64,000 nucleotides of DNA from Agreia sp. COWG (GCF_904528075.1 NZ_LR882035.1:2232001-2296000), one strand, 5' to 3'; shown: positions 44,352-56,028, counted from the first letter of the stretch. Numbers and translations: made by a program. The notes: generated from the sequence alone by a model not told the origin.

Positions 44352-44732
44352 CTACGCGTCCAATTCGTCGGCGACCTTGCGCAAGAGCGCGGCGATCTTG
44401 CGGCTGTGCGCCGTCTCGGGGTAGCGACCGCGCTTCAGGTTCGTGCCGATTCCGTCGAGCACCTTCACGAGGTCTTCGATGATGATCGACATGTCGTCGG
44501 CCGGCTTGCGGCTGAGCTTCACGAGGCTCGGCGGGGCTTCGAGCACGCGCACCGAGAGCGCCTGCGCACCCTTCTTGCCGTCGGCGATGCCGAATTCGAG
44601 CTTGGATCCGGCCTTCACCGTCACGCCGGCCGGAAGCGCGGACGCGTGCAGGAAGACCTCCGTGCCATCATCAGAACTGATGAAGCCGAAGCCCTTCTCC
44701 TCGTCGTAGAACTTGACCTTGCCGGTGGGCAT
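44352..44732 (-). CDS. Cold-shock-domain protein with C-terminal extension
   Basis: 126 residues from ATG 44732, with GAGGAG upstream. The first 65 residues are a cold-shock domain: MPTGKVKFYDEEKGFGFISSDDGTEVFLHASAL, with the RNP1-like KGFGFI and RNP2-like VFLHAS motifs. The other 60 residues (LEAPPSLVKLSRKPADDMSIIIEDLVKVLDGIG) are a helical extension seen in actinobacterial CspB-type proteins. It binds single-stranded nucleic acid. In operon with the DUF3027 gene. Confidence 0.92.
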   Translation of the reverse strand: MPTGKVKFYDEEKGFGFISSDDGTEVFLHASALPAGVTVKAGSKLEFGIADGKKGAQALSVRVLEAPPSLVKLSRKPADDMSIIIEDLVKVLDGIGTNLKRGRYPETAHSRKIAALLRKVADELDA

Positions 44733-44824
44733 GCGCGAATCTCCTCGTGTAAAACGTCTCGCTAACTGGCTAGCGGGCACACGACAGCCTAACGGCCCCG
44801 CGGGAAGACCGTATCCTTGAAGCT

Positions 44825-45094
44825 GTGACAGACATGCAGACACCTCCCGTTCGCTCGAGCGAACGCATACTCGCCTACATGATCGCCGGGATCATCGGGG
44901 CGTCGCTGCTCTGCTTCGCCGCGTTCCTCATCGCCTCGCTCGCGGGCGTTCGGGGCGAGGCCCTCTCTCAGGGGGTCTGGCCCGCCGTCGTCATCTTCCC
45001 GCTGATCGGCCTCCCCATCGGACTGGTGTTGATTCTCGTGCTCCTCTTTACCAATCTCCGCCGCCGCGCCAAGGAGGCACCGAAGCCTCGATGA
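44825..45094 (+). CDS. Small two-helix membrane protein
   Basis: 89 residues from GTG 44825 (ATG 44834 also possible). Two membrane segments: ILAYMIAGIIGASLLCFAAFLIASL and GVWPAVVIFPLIGLPIGLVLILVLLF, then a basic tail. Overlaps the start of the next gene by ATGA, so it is coupled to it. Of a kind often found before the helicase-associated protein gene in actinobacteria. Function unknown. Confidence 0.8.
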   Translation: MTDMQTPPVRSSERILAYMIAGIIGASLLCFAAFLIASLAGVRGEALSQGVWPAVVIFPLIGLPIGLVLILVLLFTNLRRRAKEAPKPR

Positions 45095-46878
45095 GCGACA
45101 CTCTCGCTCTCGCCGGTCGACTCCAGCTCCTGGGCGACGATGACCTCGTCGCGCTCGTGAGCACTCGACTGAATGACGCCCGCGGCATCAAGGACTTTTT
45201 CGACCTCGCCGACAGGCTGCTCGATCCGTCGTCGATCGAGGCCGCACTCGCCGGTCTGTCGCGGCCCACCCTGAGCGCCCTGGCGCATCCGGATGCGGCC
45301 ACCGACCCTGCCGCGATCGAGCCCGCCGGGCGGCTGCTGCTCACCACCGGGGGCCGACCCGACGTCGCCCTGCCCGCCGTGACCGCCGTTTTGGATGCGT
45401 GGCCGGCCAGGGGCCTCCCCTCGGCGGCCGAGCTCGCAGGCGCAGAGCCTCCCGCCGACACCGACCGCGCGCAGCCGCAGGAGAACAGCGACCGCATGGC
45501 CGCCGAGCGGGCCTTCACCGCCACCGCCGGTATCGCGGAACTCATCCACGAGCTGCGTACCGTGCCCGTGCGCGAGCTGGCCAAGGGAGGCGTGGCCGCC
45601 CCCGACGCCAAGCGCCTCACCGCGTCGCTCGGAATCGACTCGAACGACCTCGACGCCCTGCTGCGCATCGCCCGCCGCGCCGGACTCGTCACGCTCGACA
45701 ACCTGCTCTGGTCTGCGACCGACGACGCCCTGCCCTGGCTGCTGCGTTCGGCTGCCCAGCGCTGGACCGCCCTCGCCACCTCGTGGCTCACGGCGCTCCC
45801 CGCCGACATCGGCAGCGTCCTCCGCGAGCGCAGCTCTCAGCCGTGGGGCGCCGACGCGCAGCGCGCGATCGCCTTCCTCTTCCCTGCTGGCGGCGACGCC
45901 TTGCGCGGCCGGGTGGCCTTCGTGCTCGACAGCGCCGAATACCTCGGCATCACCGCCGGCGGCTATCCGGGGGCCGCGGCCCGAGCCCTGCTCGACGGAA
46001 CCACGGAGCCGCTCTCGAAGGTGGCGGCGGATCTGCTGCCCGCCGAGGTCTCGAACGTGTACCTGCAGCACGATCTCACGGTGGTCGCTCCCGGCCCCCT
46101 GACGCCGGATGTCGACGTGCGGCTGCGCACGCTGGCCGACATCGAGGGCCGCGGCCTGGCATCCACCTATCGTCTCTCGGCCGCCAGCATCACCCGCTCC
46201 CTCGCAGAGGGCGAGACGGCGGAGGGCATCCTGTCGTTCTTCCGCTCGGTCTCGCTCACCGGGGTTCCGCAGCCCGTGGAGTATCTCGTCGTCGAAACGA
46301 GCTCGCGCTACGGCCGCCTGCGCGCCGGGGCGACGAGCCCGGAAGAGGAATCCTCCACCGGCGCCCACAGCTATGTGCGCAGCGAGGATTCGAGCCTGCT
46401 CAGCACCCTCATGGTCGACCACGGGCTGGCGTCGCTCGGCCTCGAGTACGACACCGCGCGCCGGCTGACCAGCCGCTTCGCGTTCGAGACGCTGTTCTGG
46501 ATGATCGCCGACGCCCGCTATCCGGTCGTCGCTGAGCACGCATCCGGGGCCATCTACGCGCCGGTTCGCACCCGCACCGCGCCGAAGCCGCCCGCGCCGA
46601 CACCGAAGCCCTTCGTGGAGCTGATCGCCCGTCTCAGGGAGACGACCCACGACACGAAAGATGCGCCGGAGGCGTGGATCGCACGCCAGCTCGACGTGGC
46701 CATCAAGGCCAAGAGCCATCTCGCGGTGAGCGTGGGGATGCCCGACGACAAGACCATCGTGTTCCTCGTGACCCCCCTGTCGCTCGCCGCCGGTCGTCTG
46801 CGCGCGATCGACGAGAAGGCCGGCGTGGAGCGCACACTGCCGCTGCGCAACATCACGGCGGTCAACCCCGCGCCGTAG
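45091..46878 (+). CDS. Helicase-associated-domain protein preceding XPB helicase
   Basis: 595 residues from ATG 45091. A large soluble protein with an alpha-helical N-terminal region and a middle section VSNVYLQHDLTVVAPGPLTPDVDVRLRTLADIEGRGLASTYRLSAASITRSLAEG, which is the core of the actinobacterial 'helicase-associated' family. The C-terminal part has KSHLAVSVGMPDDKTIVFLVTPLSL and LPLRNITAV, similar to WYL-type ligand domains. It lies 64 bp before an XPB helicase gene, a widespread pairing, and may help recruit or load that helicase. Function not established. Confidence 0.8.
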   Translation: MSDTLALAGRLQLLGDDDLVALVSTRLNDARGIKDFFDLADRLLDPSSIEAALAGLSRPTLSALAHPDAATDPAAIEPAGRLLLTTGGRPDVALPAVTAVLDAWPARGLPSAAELAGAEPPADTDRAQPQENSDRMAAERAFTATAGIAELIHELRTVPVRELAKGGVAAPDAKRLTASLGIDSNDLDALLRIARRAGLVTLDNLLWSATDDALPWLLRSAAQRWTALATSWLTALPADIGSVLRERSSQPWGADAQRAIAFLFPAGGDALRGRVAFVLDSAEYLGITAGGYPGAAARALLDGTTEPLSKVAADLLPAEVSNVYLQHDLTVVAPGPLTPDVDVRLRTLADIEGRGLASTYRLSAASITRSLAEGETAEGILSFFRSVSLTGVPQPVEYLVVETSSRYGRLRAGATSPEEESSTGAHSYVRSEDSSLLSTLMVDHGLASLGLEYDTARRLTSRFAFETLFWMIADARYPVVAEHASGAIYAPVRTRTAPKPPAPTPKPFVELIARLRETTHDTKDAPEAWIARQLDVAIKAKSHLAVSVGMPDDKTIVFLVTPLSLAAGRLRAIDEKAGVERTLPLRNITAVNPAP

Positions 46879-46942
46879 GGCGCGACGCTGCATCTCGTCA
46901 ACGCGGGTCGTTCGCCCGTGGCGCCCCGTAGAATTGTGCGTT

Positions 46943-48595
46943 ATGCCGAATGGCCCACTGATCGTCCAAAGCGACCGCACCGTGTTGCTCGAAGTCGCGC
47001 ACCCTGACGCGGAGAGCGCGCGCCACGAGCTCGCCGTCTTCGCCGAGCTGGAGCGGGCGCCCGAGCACATCCACACCTACCGCATCACCCGGCTGGGTCT
47101 CTGGAACGCCCGCGCAGCCGGCCACGAGGCGGCCGAGATCATCGGAACACTGGAGCGCTACTCCAAGTTCCAGATCCCTGCGGCCGTCACCATCGACATC
47201 GACGAGACCATCGCCCGCTACGGCCGCCTCATCATCGAGCGCGACGACGAGGGCGGGCTGGTGCTGCGAGCAACCGACACCGCCGTGCTCACCCAGATCG
47301 CGTCGGGCAAGCGCATTACGCCCCTTCTGGTCGAGCGCCGCGCCCCCGACAGCTTCGCCGTGGCGCCCTGGGCCCGTGGCCAGCTCAAGCAGGAACTGAC
47401 CAAACTGGGCTGGCCCGCCGAAGACCGCGCGGGCTACACCCCGGGCACTCCGCACGAGATCGGCCTTCTCGAAGACGGCTGGGCCCTGCGCGACTACCAG
47501 AAGCTGGCTGTCAGCAACTTCTTCGAACGCGGATCGGGCGTCGTCGTGCTGCCCTGTGGCGCCGGCAAGACTCTCGTCGGCGCCGGGGCGATGGCCACCG
47601 CGAAGACGAACACGCTCATTTTGGTGACCAACACCGTGTCTGCTCGGCAGTGGCGCAGCGAACTGCTCAAGCGCACCACGCTTACCGAAGACGAGATCGG
47701 CGAGTACTCCGGCCAGCTCAAAGAGGTCAAACCGGTCACCATCGCGACGTACCAGATCCTTACAGCCAAGCGAAAGGGCGCGTACGCGCACCTCGAGCTG
47801 CTCGACGCCCTCGATTGGGGCCTCGTCGTCTACGACGAGGTGCACCTGCTTCCGGCCCCGGTCTTCAAGCTCACCGCCGAGCTGCAGGCCCGACGACGGC
47901 TGGGCCTCACCGCCACGCTCGTTCGCGAGGACGGCCGGGAGGGCGATGTGTTCAGCCTCATCGGCCCCAAGCGCTTCGACGCGCCCTGGAAAGAGATCGA
48001 GGCCCAGGGCTTCATCTCCCCCGCAGAGTGTTTTGAGGTGCGTATCGACCTGCCGCAGAACGACCGGCTCGAGTACGCCGCGGCATCCGACGACGAGCGC
48101 TACCGCCTCGCCGCCACCGCGCCGGCGAAACTGGATGTCGTCAAGCGGCTCATCGAGAAGCACTCCGGCGAGCGCATCCTGGTCATCGGGCAGTACCTCG
48201 ACCAGCTGCAGCAGCTCGAAGACGAGCTCGGTGTGCCGTCGCTCACGGGAGCGACGCCCATTCCCGAGCGCGAGCGGCTGTACGAGGCGTTCCGCGACGG
48301 AACCGAGCCCATCCTGGTGGTGAGCAAGGTGGCCAACTTCTCCGTCGATCTGCCCGAGGCGAGCGTCGCCATCCAGGTGTCAGGCTCGTTCGGCTCACGC
48401 CAAGAAGAGGCCCAGCGCCTCGGTCGCCTGCTGCGCCCGAAGGAGTCCGGGCTCTCTGCCAACTTCTACACGCTGGTTGCCCGCGACACCGTCGACCAGG
48501 ACTTCGCCCAGAACCGGCAGCGCTTTCTGGCCGAACAGGGCTACAGCTACACGATCCTCGACGCCGACGCGCTCACCCCGCAGCCCGCGCGCTGA
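46943..48595 (+). CDS. XPB-type DNA repair helicase
   Basis: 550 residues from ATG 46943 (a TTG three codons earlier is in frame). SF2 motifs: LRDYQKLAVSNFF, Walker A PCGAGKT, DEVH box VVYDEVHLLPAP, motif III LGLTATLVREDGREGDV, motif VI region SRQEEAQRLGRLLRPK. The N-terminal damage-recognition-like domain starts GPLIVQSDRTVLLEV. It has 3'-to-5' helicase activity and is linked to nucleotide excision repair in archaea and eukaryotes. The bacterial role is less clear. Confidence 0.92.
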   Translation: MPNGPLIVQSDRTVLLEVAHPDAESARHELAVFAELERAPEHIHTYRITRLGLWNARAAGHEAAEIIGTLERYSKFQIPAAVTIDIDETIARYGRLIIERDDEGGLVLRATDTAVLTQIASGKRITPLLVERRAPDSFAVAPWARGQLKQELTKLGWPAEDRAGYTPGTPHEIGLLEDGWALRDYQKLAVSNFFERGSGVVVLPCGAGKTLVGAGAMATAKTNTLILVTNTVSARQWRSELLKRTTLTEDEIGEYSGQLKEVKPVTIATYQILTAKRKGAYAHLELLDALDWGLVVYDEVHLLPAPVFKLTAELQARRRLGLTATLVREDGREGDVFSLIGPKRFDAPWKEIEAQGFISPAECFEVRIDLPQNDRLEYAAASDDERYRLAATAPAKLDVVKRLIEKHSGERILVIGQYLDQLQQLEDELGVPSLTGATPIPERERLYEAFRDGTEPILVVSKVANFSVDLPEASVAIQVSGSFGSRQEEAQRLGRLLRPKESGLSANFYTLVARDTVDQDFAQNRQRFLAEQGYSYTILDADALTPQPAR

Positions 48596-48640
48596 GGCGG
48601 CGCCGACCGGCTGATCCGGCCACGTGCGGCCGCAGGCCCA

Positions 48641-49180
48641 TCAGAACAGGATGCGCTGCGTGAGCAGGTGGTCCTGCCAGCGACCGGCGATCTGGAGGTA
48701 CGACGGGGCCAGGCCGATGCTGTCGAAGCCAGCCCGGGCGAGCACCCTCCGCGAGGCCGCGTTGTGCGCCAGCACGCTCGCCTCCAGGCGGTGCAGCCCG
48801 AGCTCATCGCGACAGTGCGAGACGACGGCTGCGAGCGCGGCAGAGGCCAGGCCCCTGCCCGTGTGTGACCCGTCGACCCAATAGCCCACGCTCCCGCTCA
48901 GAAACGGACCGCGCACGATGTTGGACACGTTCACTCGACCGACGACGGCGTCGCCGCGCAAGAGAACGAGGGGCAGGCAGCCCCCTGCCCGGTGCTGCTC
49001 GAGCTGGGTTGTGAGCACGGCCGATTGGTGCGCCACGGTGTAGAACTCCTCCGAGCGCTGCGGCTCCCACTCTGCGAGGTGCTGTCGGTTGCGCGAGTAC
49101 GCGTCTGCGATGGCGGCGGCATCCGCGTGGGTCGCGAGCCGCAGGATGATGTCGTCGGCGAGAGTCGTGGAAAAGGTCAC
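48641..49180 (-). CDS. GNAT acetyltransferase (RimJ/RimL-like)
   Basis: 179 residues from GTG 49180. The GNAT pattern: IILRLATHADAAAIADAYSRNRQHLAEWEP at the start, VGYWVDGSHTGRGLASAALAAVVSHCRDELGLHRLEASVLAHNAASRRVLARAGF, the acetyl-CoA loop being HTGRGLA. RimJ-like enzymes acetylate protein N-termini (ribosomal) or small molecules. Convergent with the XPB gene (45-bp gap). Confidence 0.88.
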   Translation of the reverse strand: MTFSTTLADDIILRLATHADAAAIADAYSRNRQHLAEWEPQRSEEFYTVAHQSAVLTTQLEQHRAGGCLPLVLLRGDAVVGRVNVSNIVRGPFLSGSVGYWVDGSHTGRGLASAALAAVVSHCRDELGLHRLEASVLAHNAASRRVLARAGFDSIGLAPSYLQIAGRWQDHLLTQRILF

Positions 49181-49300
49181 CGACCGATCGTAATGCGCAC
49201 CTGCACGCGCGACCGGCGGCATCCGGGCACTCAGGAAAGTTGACTTTTGTTCCCCAACCACTCCCAGACAACGCCCAGCGTACCCGCAGATACTGTACCC

Positions 49301-49990
<690 letters not shown>

Positions 49991-50030
49991 GGCGTTTCTC
50001 CCAGCGGATTGGCGTAACGTCGCTTTCGAT

Positions 50031-51779
50031 ATGCAGCAGTCAATCCTCACGCGGTGGAACGCCATCTCCCTGCGAAACAAGATCACCGGCGTCACCGTTC
50101 TGATGCTCACCTTCGGACTCATCGTCTCGGGTATCGGAACGATGACGGTGCTGCGCACCTATCTGCTGAACCAGGTAGACGACCGTCTCGAGAACGCCTA
50201 CGCCGAGCCCACCTCGGTACTGGGCCCCGACGCAGACAAGTACGGCTTCAGGTACGACGATGTCATCGCCGCGCCTGACACCTACTTCGTCGCTCTGCTC
50301 GACTCGAACGGCCAGCCCCTGGTCACCAACTGGACGACCGACGATGCCCCGCAGGCTCCGGCGATCGCGGGCCTCGACATGTCGGCCGCCACGAATCTCG
50401 GCGACTCGCGCTTCACCGTTCACGGAGCGAAAGGCACGACGGACTGGCTGGCGGTCGCCATGGTGGTTCCCGTCGACAACTACGGAACCAATAAGACCCT
50501 CGTGATCGCGCAGTCGTTGCAAGACACCGAGAACACCACCACCACCTATCTCTCGATCTTCCTGGCGTTCGGCATCGGGGTCGTCGTGTTGGGTGCCATG
50601 CTCACGCGGCTGCTCGTCACCAGCACGTTCGCTCCCCTGCGCCAGGTCGAGCGCACCGCCGCCGCCATCGCCGACGGCGGCGACTTCAGCCAGCGTATGG
50701 CGGTCGAGACCCCGAACACCGAGGTCGGCCGCCTCAACAAGTCGTTGAACACCATGCTCAGTCGCATCGACAGGGCGTTCGACGATCGAGCCCGCACCAT
50801 CGAGCAGATGCGGCGCTTCGTCGGCGACGCGAGCCACGAGTTGCGCACACCGCTCGTATCGGTGCGCGGCTACGCCGAGCTCTACCGCATGGGTGCCCTG
50901 CAGACTCCCGAAGACGTGAGCCAGGCCATGGATCGCATCGAGAAGGAGGCCATCCGCATGGGCTCCCTCGTCGAAGACCTGCTCGAGCTCGCCCGCCTCG
51001 ACGAGACCAAGCCGCTCAAGTTGAGCCCCGTGAACCTCATCCCCATCGCCATGGACGCCGCTCTCGATGCGCGCGCGTCCAGTCCGGGGCGCGTCATCCG
51101 AGTCTCCACGTCACGACCGTCAGACCCCGTCATCACCTTCAACCCGGCCGTGGCCGTTCCCTCTGATGAGCAGCCGGATGCCGGTGCCCCGTCCACCGCG
51201 CCCGACGCCGCGGCAACGGGCTCCATCCCCTTCTCGGCGGCCTTCGCGCGCCTGCGTCGGCGAAGCGGGCGCCCTGTTCCGCCTGACTCGGTGGCCCCCG
51301 AATCCGTCGTGCTGCCCGCCACCGTCACCCCGTCGTTCGATCTCGACGCCACCGACGACGACACGGCGATCCAGCCGCTGGTCATGGCCGAGGAGAACAA
51401 GATCAGACAGGTCCTGGCCAACCTCATCGGCAACGCGCTGCGATTCACGAATGCCGACAGCCCGATCGAGCTTGCGGTCGACGTAGACGAGGCGGCCCGG
51501 CTCGCCACGGTCGATGTGATCGACCACGGCGACGGCATCCCCCCGCAGATCAGGGAGAAGATCTTCCAGCGTTTCTGGCGCGCCGACAGCTCGCGTACCA
51601 GGGAGACCGGCGGAAGCGGACTCGGCCTGGCCATCGTGTCATCGATCGTCGCCGCCCACGGCGGCACAGTGAGGGCGCTCGAGACCCCCGGCGGCGGAGC
51701 GACGTTCCGCGTGTCTCTTCCCCTCCTCACGGAGCAGGCCCAGCGCGGTTCGTCCACAGAGGGCGCCCCCACCGCATAA
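50031..51779 (+). CDS. Sensor histidine kinase with insertion in ATPase domain
   Basis: 582 residues. Two membrane segments (about 20-45 and 170-195) flank an extracellular sensor. Then come a HAMP domain (LRQVERTAAAIADGGDFSQRM), dimerisation helix with phosphoacceptor His269 in DASHELRTPLVSVRGYAELY, and a HATPase domain with LANLIGNALRFT, DHGDGIPPQ and GSGLGLAIVSSIV. Between the H box and N box about 70 residues of Pro/Ala/Ser-rich sequence (around 375-445) are inserted, with no equivalent in most kinases. Cognate to the upstream response regulator. Confidence 0.92.
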   Translation: MQQSILTRWNAISLRNKITGVTVLMLTFGLIVSGIGTMTVLRTYLLNQVDDRLENAYAEPTSVLGPDADKYGFRYDDVIAAPDTYFVALLDSNGQPLVTNWTTDDAPQAPAIAGLDMSAATNLGDSRFTVHGAKGTTDWLAVAMVVPVDNYGTNKTLVIAQSLQDTENTTTTYLSIFLAFGIGVVVLGAMLTRLLVTSTFAPLRQVERTAAAIADGGDFSQRMAVETPNTEVGRLNKSLNTMLSRIDRAFDDRARTIEQMRRFVGDASHELRTPLVSVRGYAELYRMGALQTPEDVSQAMDRIEKEAIRMGSLVEDLLELARLDETKPLKLSPVNLIPIAMDAALDARASSPGRVIRVSTSRPSDPVITFNPAVAVPSDEQPDAGAPSTAPDAAATGSIPFSAAFARLRRRSGRPVPPDSVAPESVVLPATVTPSFDLDATDDDTAIQPLVMAEENKIRQVLANLIGNALRFTNADSPIELAVDVDEAARLATVDVIDHGDGIPPQIREKIFQRFWRADSSRTRETGGSGLGLAIVSSIVAAHGGTVRALETPGGGATFRVSLPLLTEQAQRGSSTEGAPTA

Positions 51780-51859
51780 TCTCGGCAGGGTGACGCCTAC
51801 CGTGGCAGCTGCACAACCCGATCGGGTTCTGCACTCCACGAAGTAGAAGAGGCCCCTCC

Positions 51860-52150
51860 ATGAGTCAGTACCAGGTAGACAGCGAGGCCGTCAGCGCCGG
51901 CGCCGCAGCCCTCCGCAACACCATCGAGCGCATCCAGTCAGACGTGGCCGCCATGCACGCTCAGCTGTCGTCGCTCGAATCGAGCTGGACGGGGCACGCG
52001 GCCGTCGCGTTCCAGGGAGTCGTCATCGATTGGAGGGCCACCCAGACCCGCGTCGAGGAGAGCCTCGCCGCGATCACGCAGGCGCTGGGCGCCGCGGGCC
52101 AGATGTACGCCGACGTGGAGTTGCAGAACACTCGGCTGTTCTCCGCCTAG
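51860..52150 (+). CDS. WXG100-family protein
   Basis: 96 residues from ATG 51860, preceded by a strong GAAGAGG site. The two-helix hairpin has LSSLESSWTGHAAVAFQGVV, a WTG turn in place of WXG. Such proteins are small dimers, many exported by type VII (ESX/Esx-like) secretion, for which no other component is seen here. Alone, between the kinase gene and the groEL terminator. Confidence 0.9.
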   Translation: MSQYQVDSEAVSAGAAALRNTIERIQSDVAAMHAQLSSLESSWTGHAAVAFQGVVIDWRATQTRVEESLAAITQALGAAGQMYADVELQNTRLFSA

Positions 52151-52160
52151 CAACGACAAA

Positions 52161-52188
52161 GCGGGCGGCTCCCGAAGGAACCGCCCGC
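52161..52188. terminator. Bidirectional hairpin between WXG100 and groEL
   Basis: Twelve-base arms (GCGGGCGGCTCC and GGAACCGCCCGC, one mismatch) around a CGAA loop, located between the ends of two convergent genes. Confidence 0.8.
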
Positions 52189-52210
52189 TGAGCTGGTGTG
52201 CGAAGAGGAC

Positions 52211-53857
<1,647 letters not shown>

Positions 53858-53865
53858 TCAAAGAA

Positions 53866-53892
53866 TTAGCACTCCATTGGAGAGAGTGCTAA
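53866..53892. promoter_or_regulatory. CIRCE operator for HrcA
   Basis: TTAGCACTC, nine bases, then GAGTGCTAA: a perfect inverted repeat of the CIRCE consensus, 36 bp before the groEL start. HrcA binding here represses the gene until heat shock. Confidence 0.97.
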
Positions 53893-53896
53893 GACA

Positions 53897-53925
53897 ATAT
53901 TGGCACTCAGGGCAGGCGAGTGCAA
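53897..53925 (-). promoter_or_regulatory. Sigma-A-like promoter of groEL
   Basis: On the minus strand TTGCAC (plus 53920-53925), a 17-base spacer and CAATAT (plus 53897-53902). Transcription would begin inside the CIRCE element, as is normal for HrcA control. Confidence 0.6.
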
Positions 53926-53939
53926 GCTGCGAGCGCACA

Positions 53940-53969
53940 GAACGCCGCCCGCGTTCGCGGACGGCGTTC
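53940..53969 (-). terminator. Hairpin downstream of cspA
   Basis: Arms GAACGCCGCCCGC and GCGGACGGCGTTC (12 of 13 pairs) around a GTTC loop. It lies about 50 bp past the cold-shock gene stop. Confidence 0.65.
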
Positions 53970-54021
53970 GATGGCGCAGAGGCGGGCGACAGCCGGCTCG
54001 TTCGAGGGGCCGGTCGAGTGA

Positions 54022-54225
54022 CTACGCGGGGCGCACGGACTCGGCCTGCGGCCCCTTTGCTCCCGTTCCGACCTCGAAGACGACCTGCTGACCCTCTTCG
54101 AGAACCTTGTAGCCGCCCATCTCGATCGCGGAGTAGTGGACGAAGACGTCCTGGCCTCCCTCGTCGACGGTGATGAAGCCGTAGCCCTTTTCAGCGTTGA
54201 ACCACTTCACGGTTCCGTTCGCCAT
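54022..54225 (-). CDS. cspA: Cold-shock protein CspA family
   Basis: 67 residues from ATG 54225, with GGGAG about five bases upstream. The full single cold-shock domain is present: [29 protein letters not shown] and [13 protein letters not shown] chaperone for single-stranded RNA. The upstream region of about 190 bp holds no gene and probably the 5' UTR and promoter. Confidence 0.96.
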   Translation of the reverse strand: MANGTVKWFNAEKGYGFITVDEGGQDVFVHYSAIEMGGYKVLEEGQQVVFEVGTGAKGPQAESVRPA

Positions 54226-54413
54226 TGTTACTCCCGATATTTGCTCAATGTGACCTGCAGACACCCGATGAAGCCCGAGCGACCAAGGCCGATACTATTC
54301 AGCGAATCAGCGGGATCAGAGCGGATTCCGGCGTTTGCGCCCATCCTTTTCCGCGTTTTTTCACGACGGAAACATCACCGAAATACGCGGCCGCGTGAAG
54401 CGGCCGGAGAGGT

Positions 54414-55052
54414 CTATTGCGTGGGCTCGTCCGTCGAGCCGTCGATCGACGGCTCGACGAAGTCGGCCCCGAGCACCGCGGTCAGGTTCGCCCCGGGAAA
54501 TTGCGTCGATTGCTCGACACGCACCGAGGTGATCGAGAGGGTGACCCCGCTCGCGGCAGCATCGGCCGTCGCCTTCTCGAAGAGGGAGTTCGCGAGTCCG
54601 AGTGCCGCAGCCTGTTGTGCGGCATCCGCGTAGTACACGGTCGTGGTCTTGAAGTCCGATGAGCTGGCGTTCGCGGTCGAGCCGACGCCCGCCCATCCGG
54701 CCGTCACGAGCGAGTCTCCGACGCTCGCGGCCAGGCCTGCAGTGGTCGTGCCGTTCAGAATGGTGATGGTCGCCGCCGGGTCGACCACCGGCGTGATCGT
54801 GGCGGTCGGCGTCGGCTCCGGCGTCGCGGCCTGGGTCGTCGAGGTATCGGAACCGAAGACATCGGGAATGACGATGCTCTTGTTGATCACGCCGAGCGCG
54901 ATCACACCGGCCCCGACGATGACGCCCGTGGCCAGGGCAGCCCAGGCGAAGGCGATCCAGCCACGGCCCTTCCGGCGCGGTCCACGGTGGGCACCGGTGC
55001 GATGCAGATCGGCGGGAATGACGTCGAAACGGTCGGCGGGGTATTTGGCCAT
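54414..55052 (-). CDS. LytR_C-domain membrane protein
   Basis: 212 residues from ATG 55052. A cytosolic basic stretch, one membrane segment (WIAFAWAALATGVIVGAGVIALGVI), a Thr/Pro linker and an extracellular LytR C-terminal domain: ATITILNGTTTAGLAASVGDSLVTAGW, then VYYADAAQQAAALGLANSL. Distinct from LCP phosphotransferases, which have a catalytic domain first. It lies 15 bp behind a DUF3263 gene, a pairing conserved in the group. Role in the cell envelope is likely but unproven. Confidence 0.88.
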   Translation of the reverse strand: MAKYPADRFDVIPADLHRTGAHRGPRRKGRGWIAFAWAALATGVIVGAGVIALGVINKSIVIPDVFGSDTSTTQAATPEPTPTATITPVVDPAATITILNGTTTAGLAASVGDSLVTAGWAGVGSTANASSSDFKTTTVYYADAAQQAAALGLANSLFEKATADAAASGVTLSITSVRVEQSTQFPGANLTAVLGADFVEPSIDGSTDEPTQ

Positions 55053-55067
55053 GGTCTGGTCTGGGTC

Positions 55068-55370
55068 CTAGTCGTCGAGGGACGTGAAGCGCGACTGCCT
55101 GGCAGCCGTCCTGGCGTCCCGCACGCGGTGCAGTCTCTTGATGAGCATCGGGTCATGGGCGAGGGCGAGCGGTGACTCCATGAGCCTGCCGAGCACCTGG
55201 TAGTAGCGAGCGGCCGACATCCCGAACTCGTTTCGGATGGCCTGCTCCTTCACGCCCGCGTGCTTCCACCACATTCGCTCGAACGACAGGATGGCGACAT
55301 CGCGCGAATCGAGACTCGACGGCGAGACCTGCTGGTCGTTGTCGTCGGCGGGGTGTTCTGCGGCGTCCAC
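55068..55370 (-). CDS. DUF3263 protein
   Basis: 100 residues from GTG 55370 by the best guess; the conserved part starts near LDSRDVAILSFERMWWKHAGVKEQAIRNEFGMSAARYYQVLGRLMESPLALAHDPMLIKRLHRVRD, which is the DUF3263 signature almost complete. The helical YYQVL pattern looks like a DNA-binding helix-turn-helix, but the function is unknown. In operon with the LytR_C gene. Confidence 0.88.
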   Translation of the reverse strand: MDAAEHPADDNDQQVSPSSLDSRDVAILSFERMWWKHAGVKEQAIRNEFGMSAARYYQVLGRLMESPLALAHDPMLIKRLHRVRDARTAARQSRFTSLDD

Positions 55371-55474
55371 AGCTCGTCCCCGTTCTCGTCGCGGAGTCCG
55401 GCCGGTCCCCGATTGTGAACATCCTAGGGGGGCCTTCCTCCGCATCCGCCGAACGGCGCGGCCTGCCGCGAAGG

Positions 55475-55945
55475 CTAGCGCGCGGCGCGGTACAGGGTGC
55501 GGTGGGGGATAACCGCCTCGACGAACTCCTCGCCCACAGGCACGAAGCCGAAGCCCGCGTAGAGCTCGGTGATGTAGCTCTGCGAGTGCAAGAGCAGCGG
55601 CTCGCTTCCGAAGAGCTCGACCACTCGCGTCAGCAGCAGCCGGGCGAACCCTCGGCCGCGATACGCCGCGCCCACGACAACACGCCCTGGGAGGCGGTGA
55701 GCGTCGCCGTACTCGGCCTCGGCGTCGCAGAGCACCCTCAGATAGGCCGCCACATCCCCGTGGTCACCGGCGATCCAGAGATGCGCCGTCGCATCTTCTT
55801 TATCTCGCCGATCGAGCTCGCTCTCATCGACCTTCTGCTCCACATAGAAGACGTCGGTGCGCAGCTTCACGATCTCGTACAGCTCGTCGGTGAGAAGCTC
55901 GCTCCAGCGTTTTTCGACGATCGTCACGGGGGAATCCAGGGTCAC
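55475..55945 (-). CDS. ElaA-type GNAT acetyltransferase
   Basis: 156 residues from GTG 55945. ElaA signature: LTDELYEIVKLRTDVFYVEQKVDESELDRRD near the start, and then GRVVVGAAYRGRGFARLLLTRVVELFG (acetyl-CoA loop) and HSQSYITELYAGFGFVPVGEEFVEAVIPH. Length is standard for ElaA. Substrate unknown. Confidence 0.9.
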   Translation of the reverse strand: MTLDSPVTIVEKRWSELLTDELYEIVKLRTDVFYVEQKVDESELDRRDKEDATAHLWIAGDHGDVAAYLRVLCDAEAEYGDAHRLPGRVVVGAAYRGRGFARLLLTRVVELFGSEPLLLHSQSYITELYAGFGFVPVGEEFVEAVIPHRTLYRAAR

Positions 55946-56028
55946 CGACCCGAGTTTACTGTGATGATGGAGTGATCCTTCGTGGCGCGCAGAACCCGTG
56001 GCGCGCTCGAAGACAAGAAGGAGTTGTG

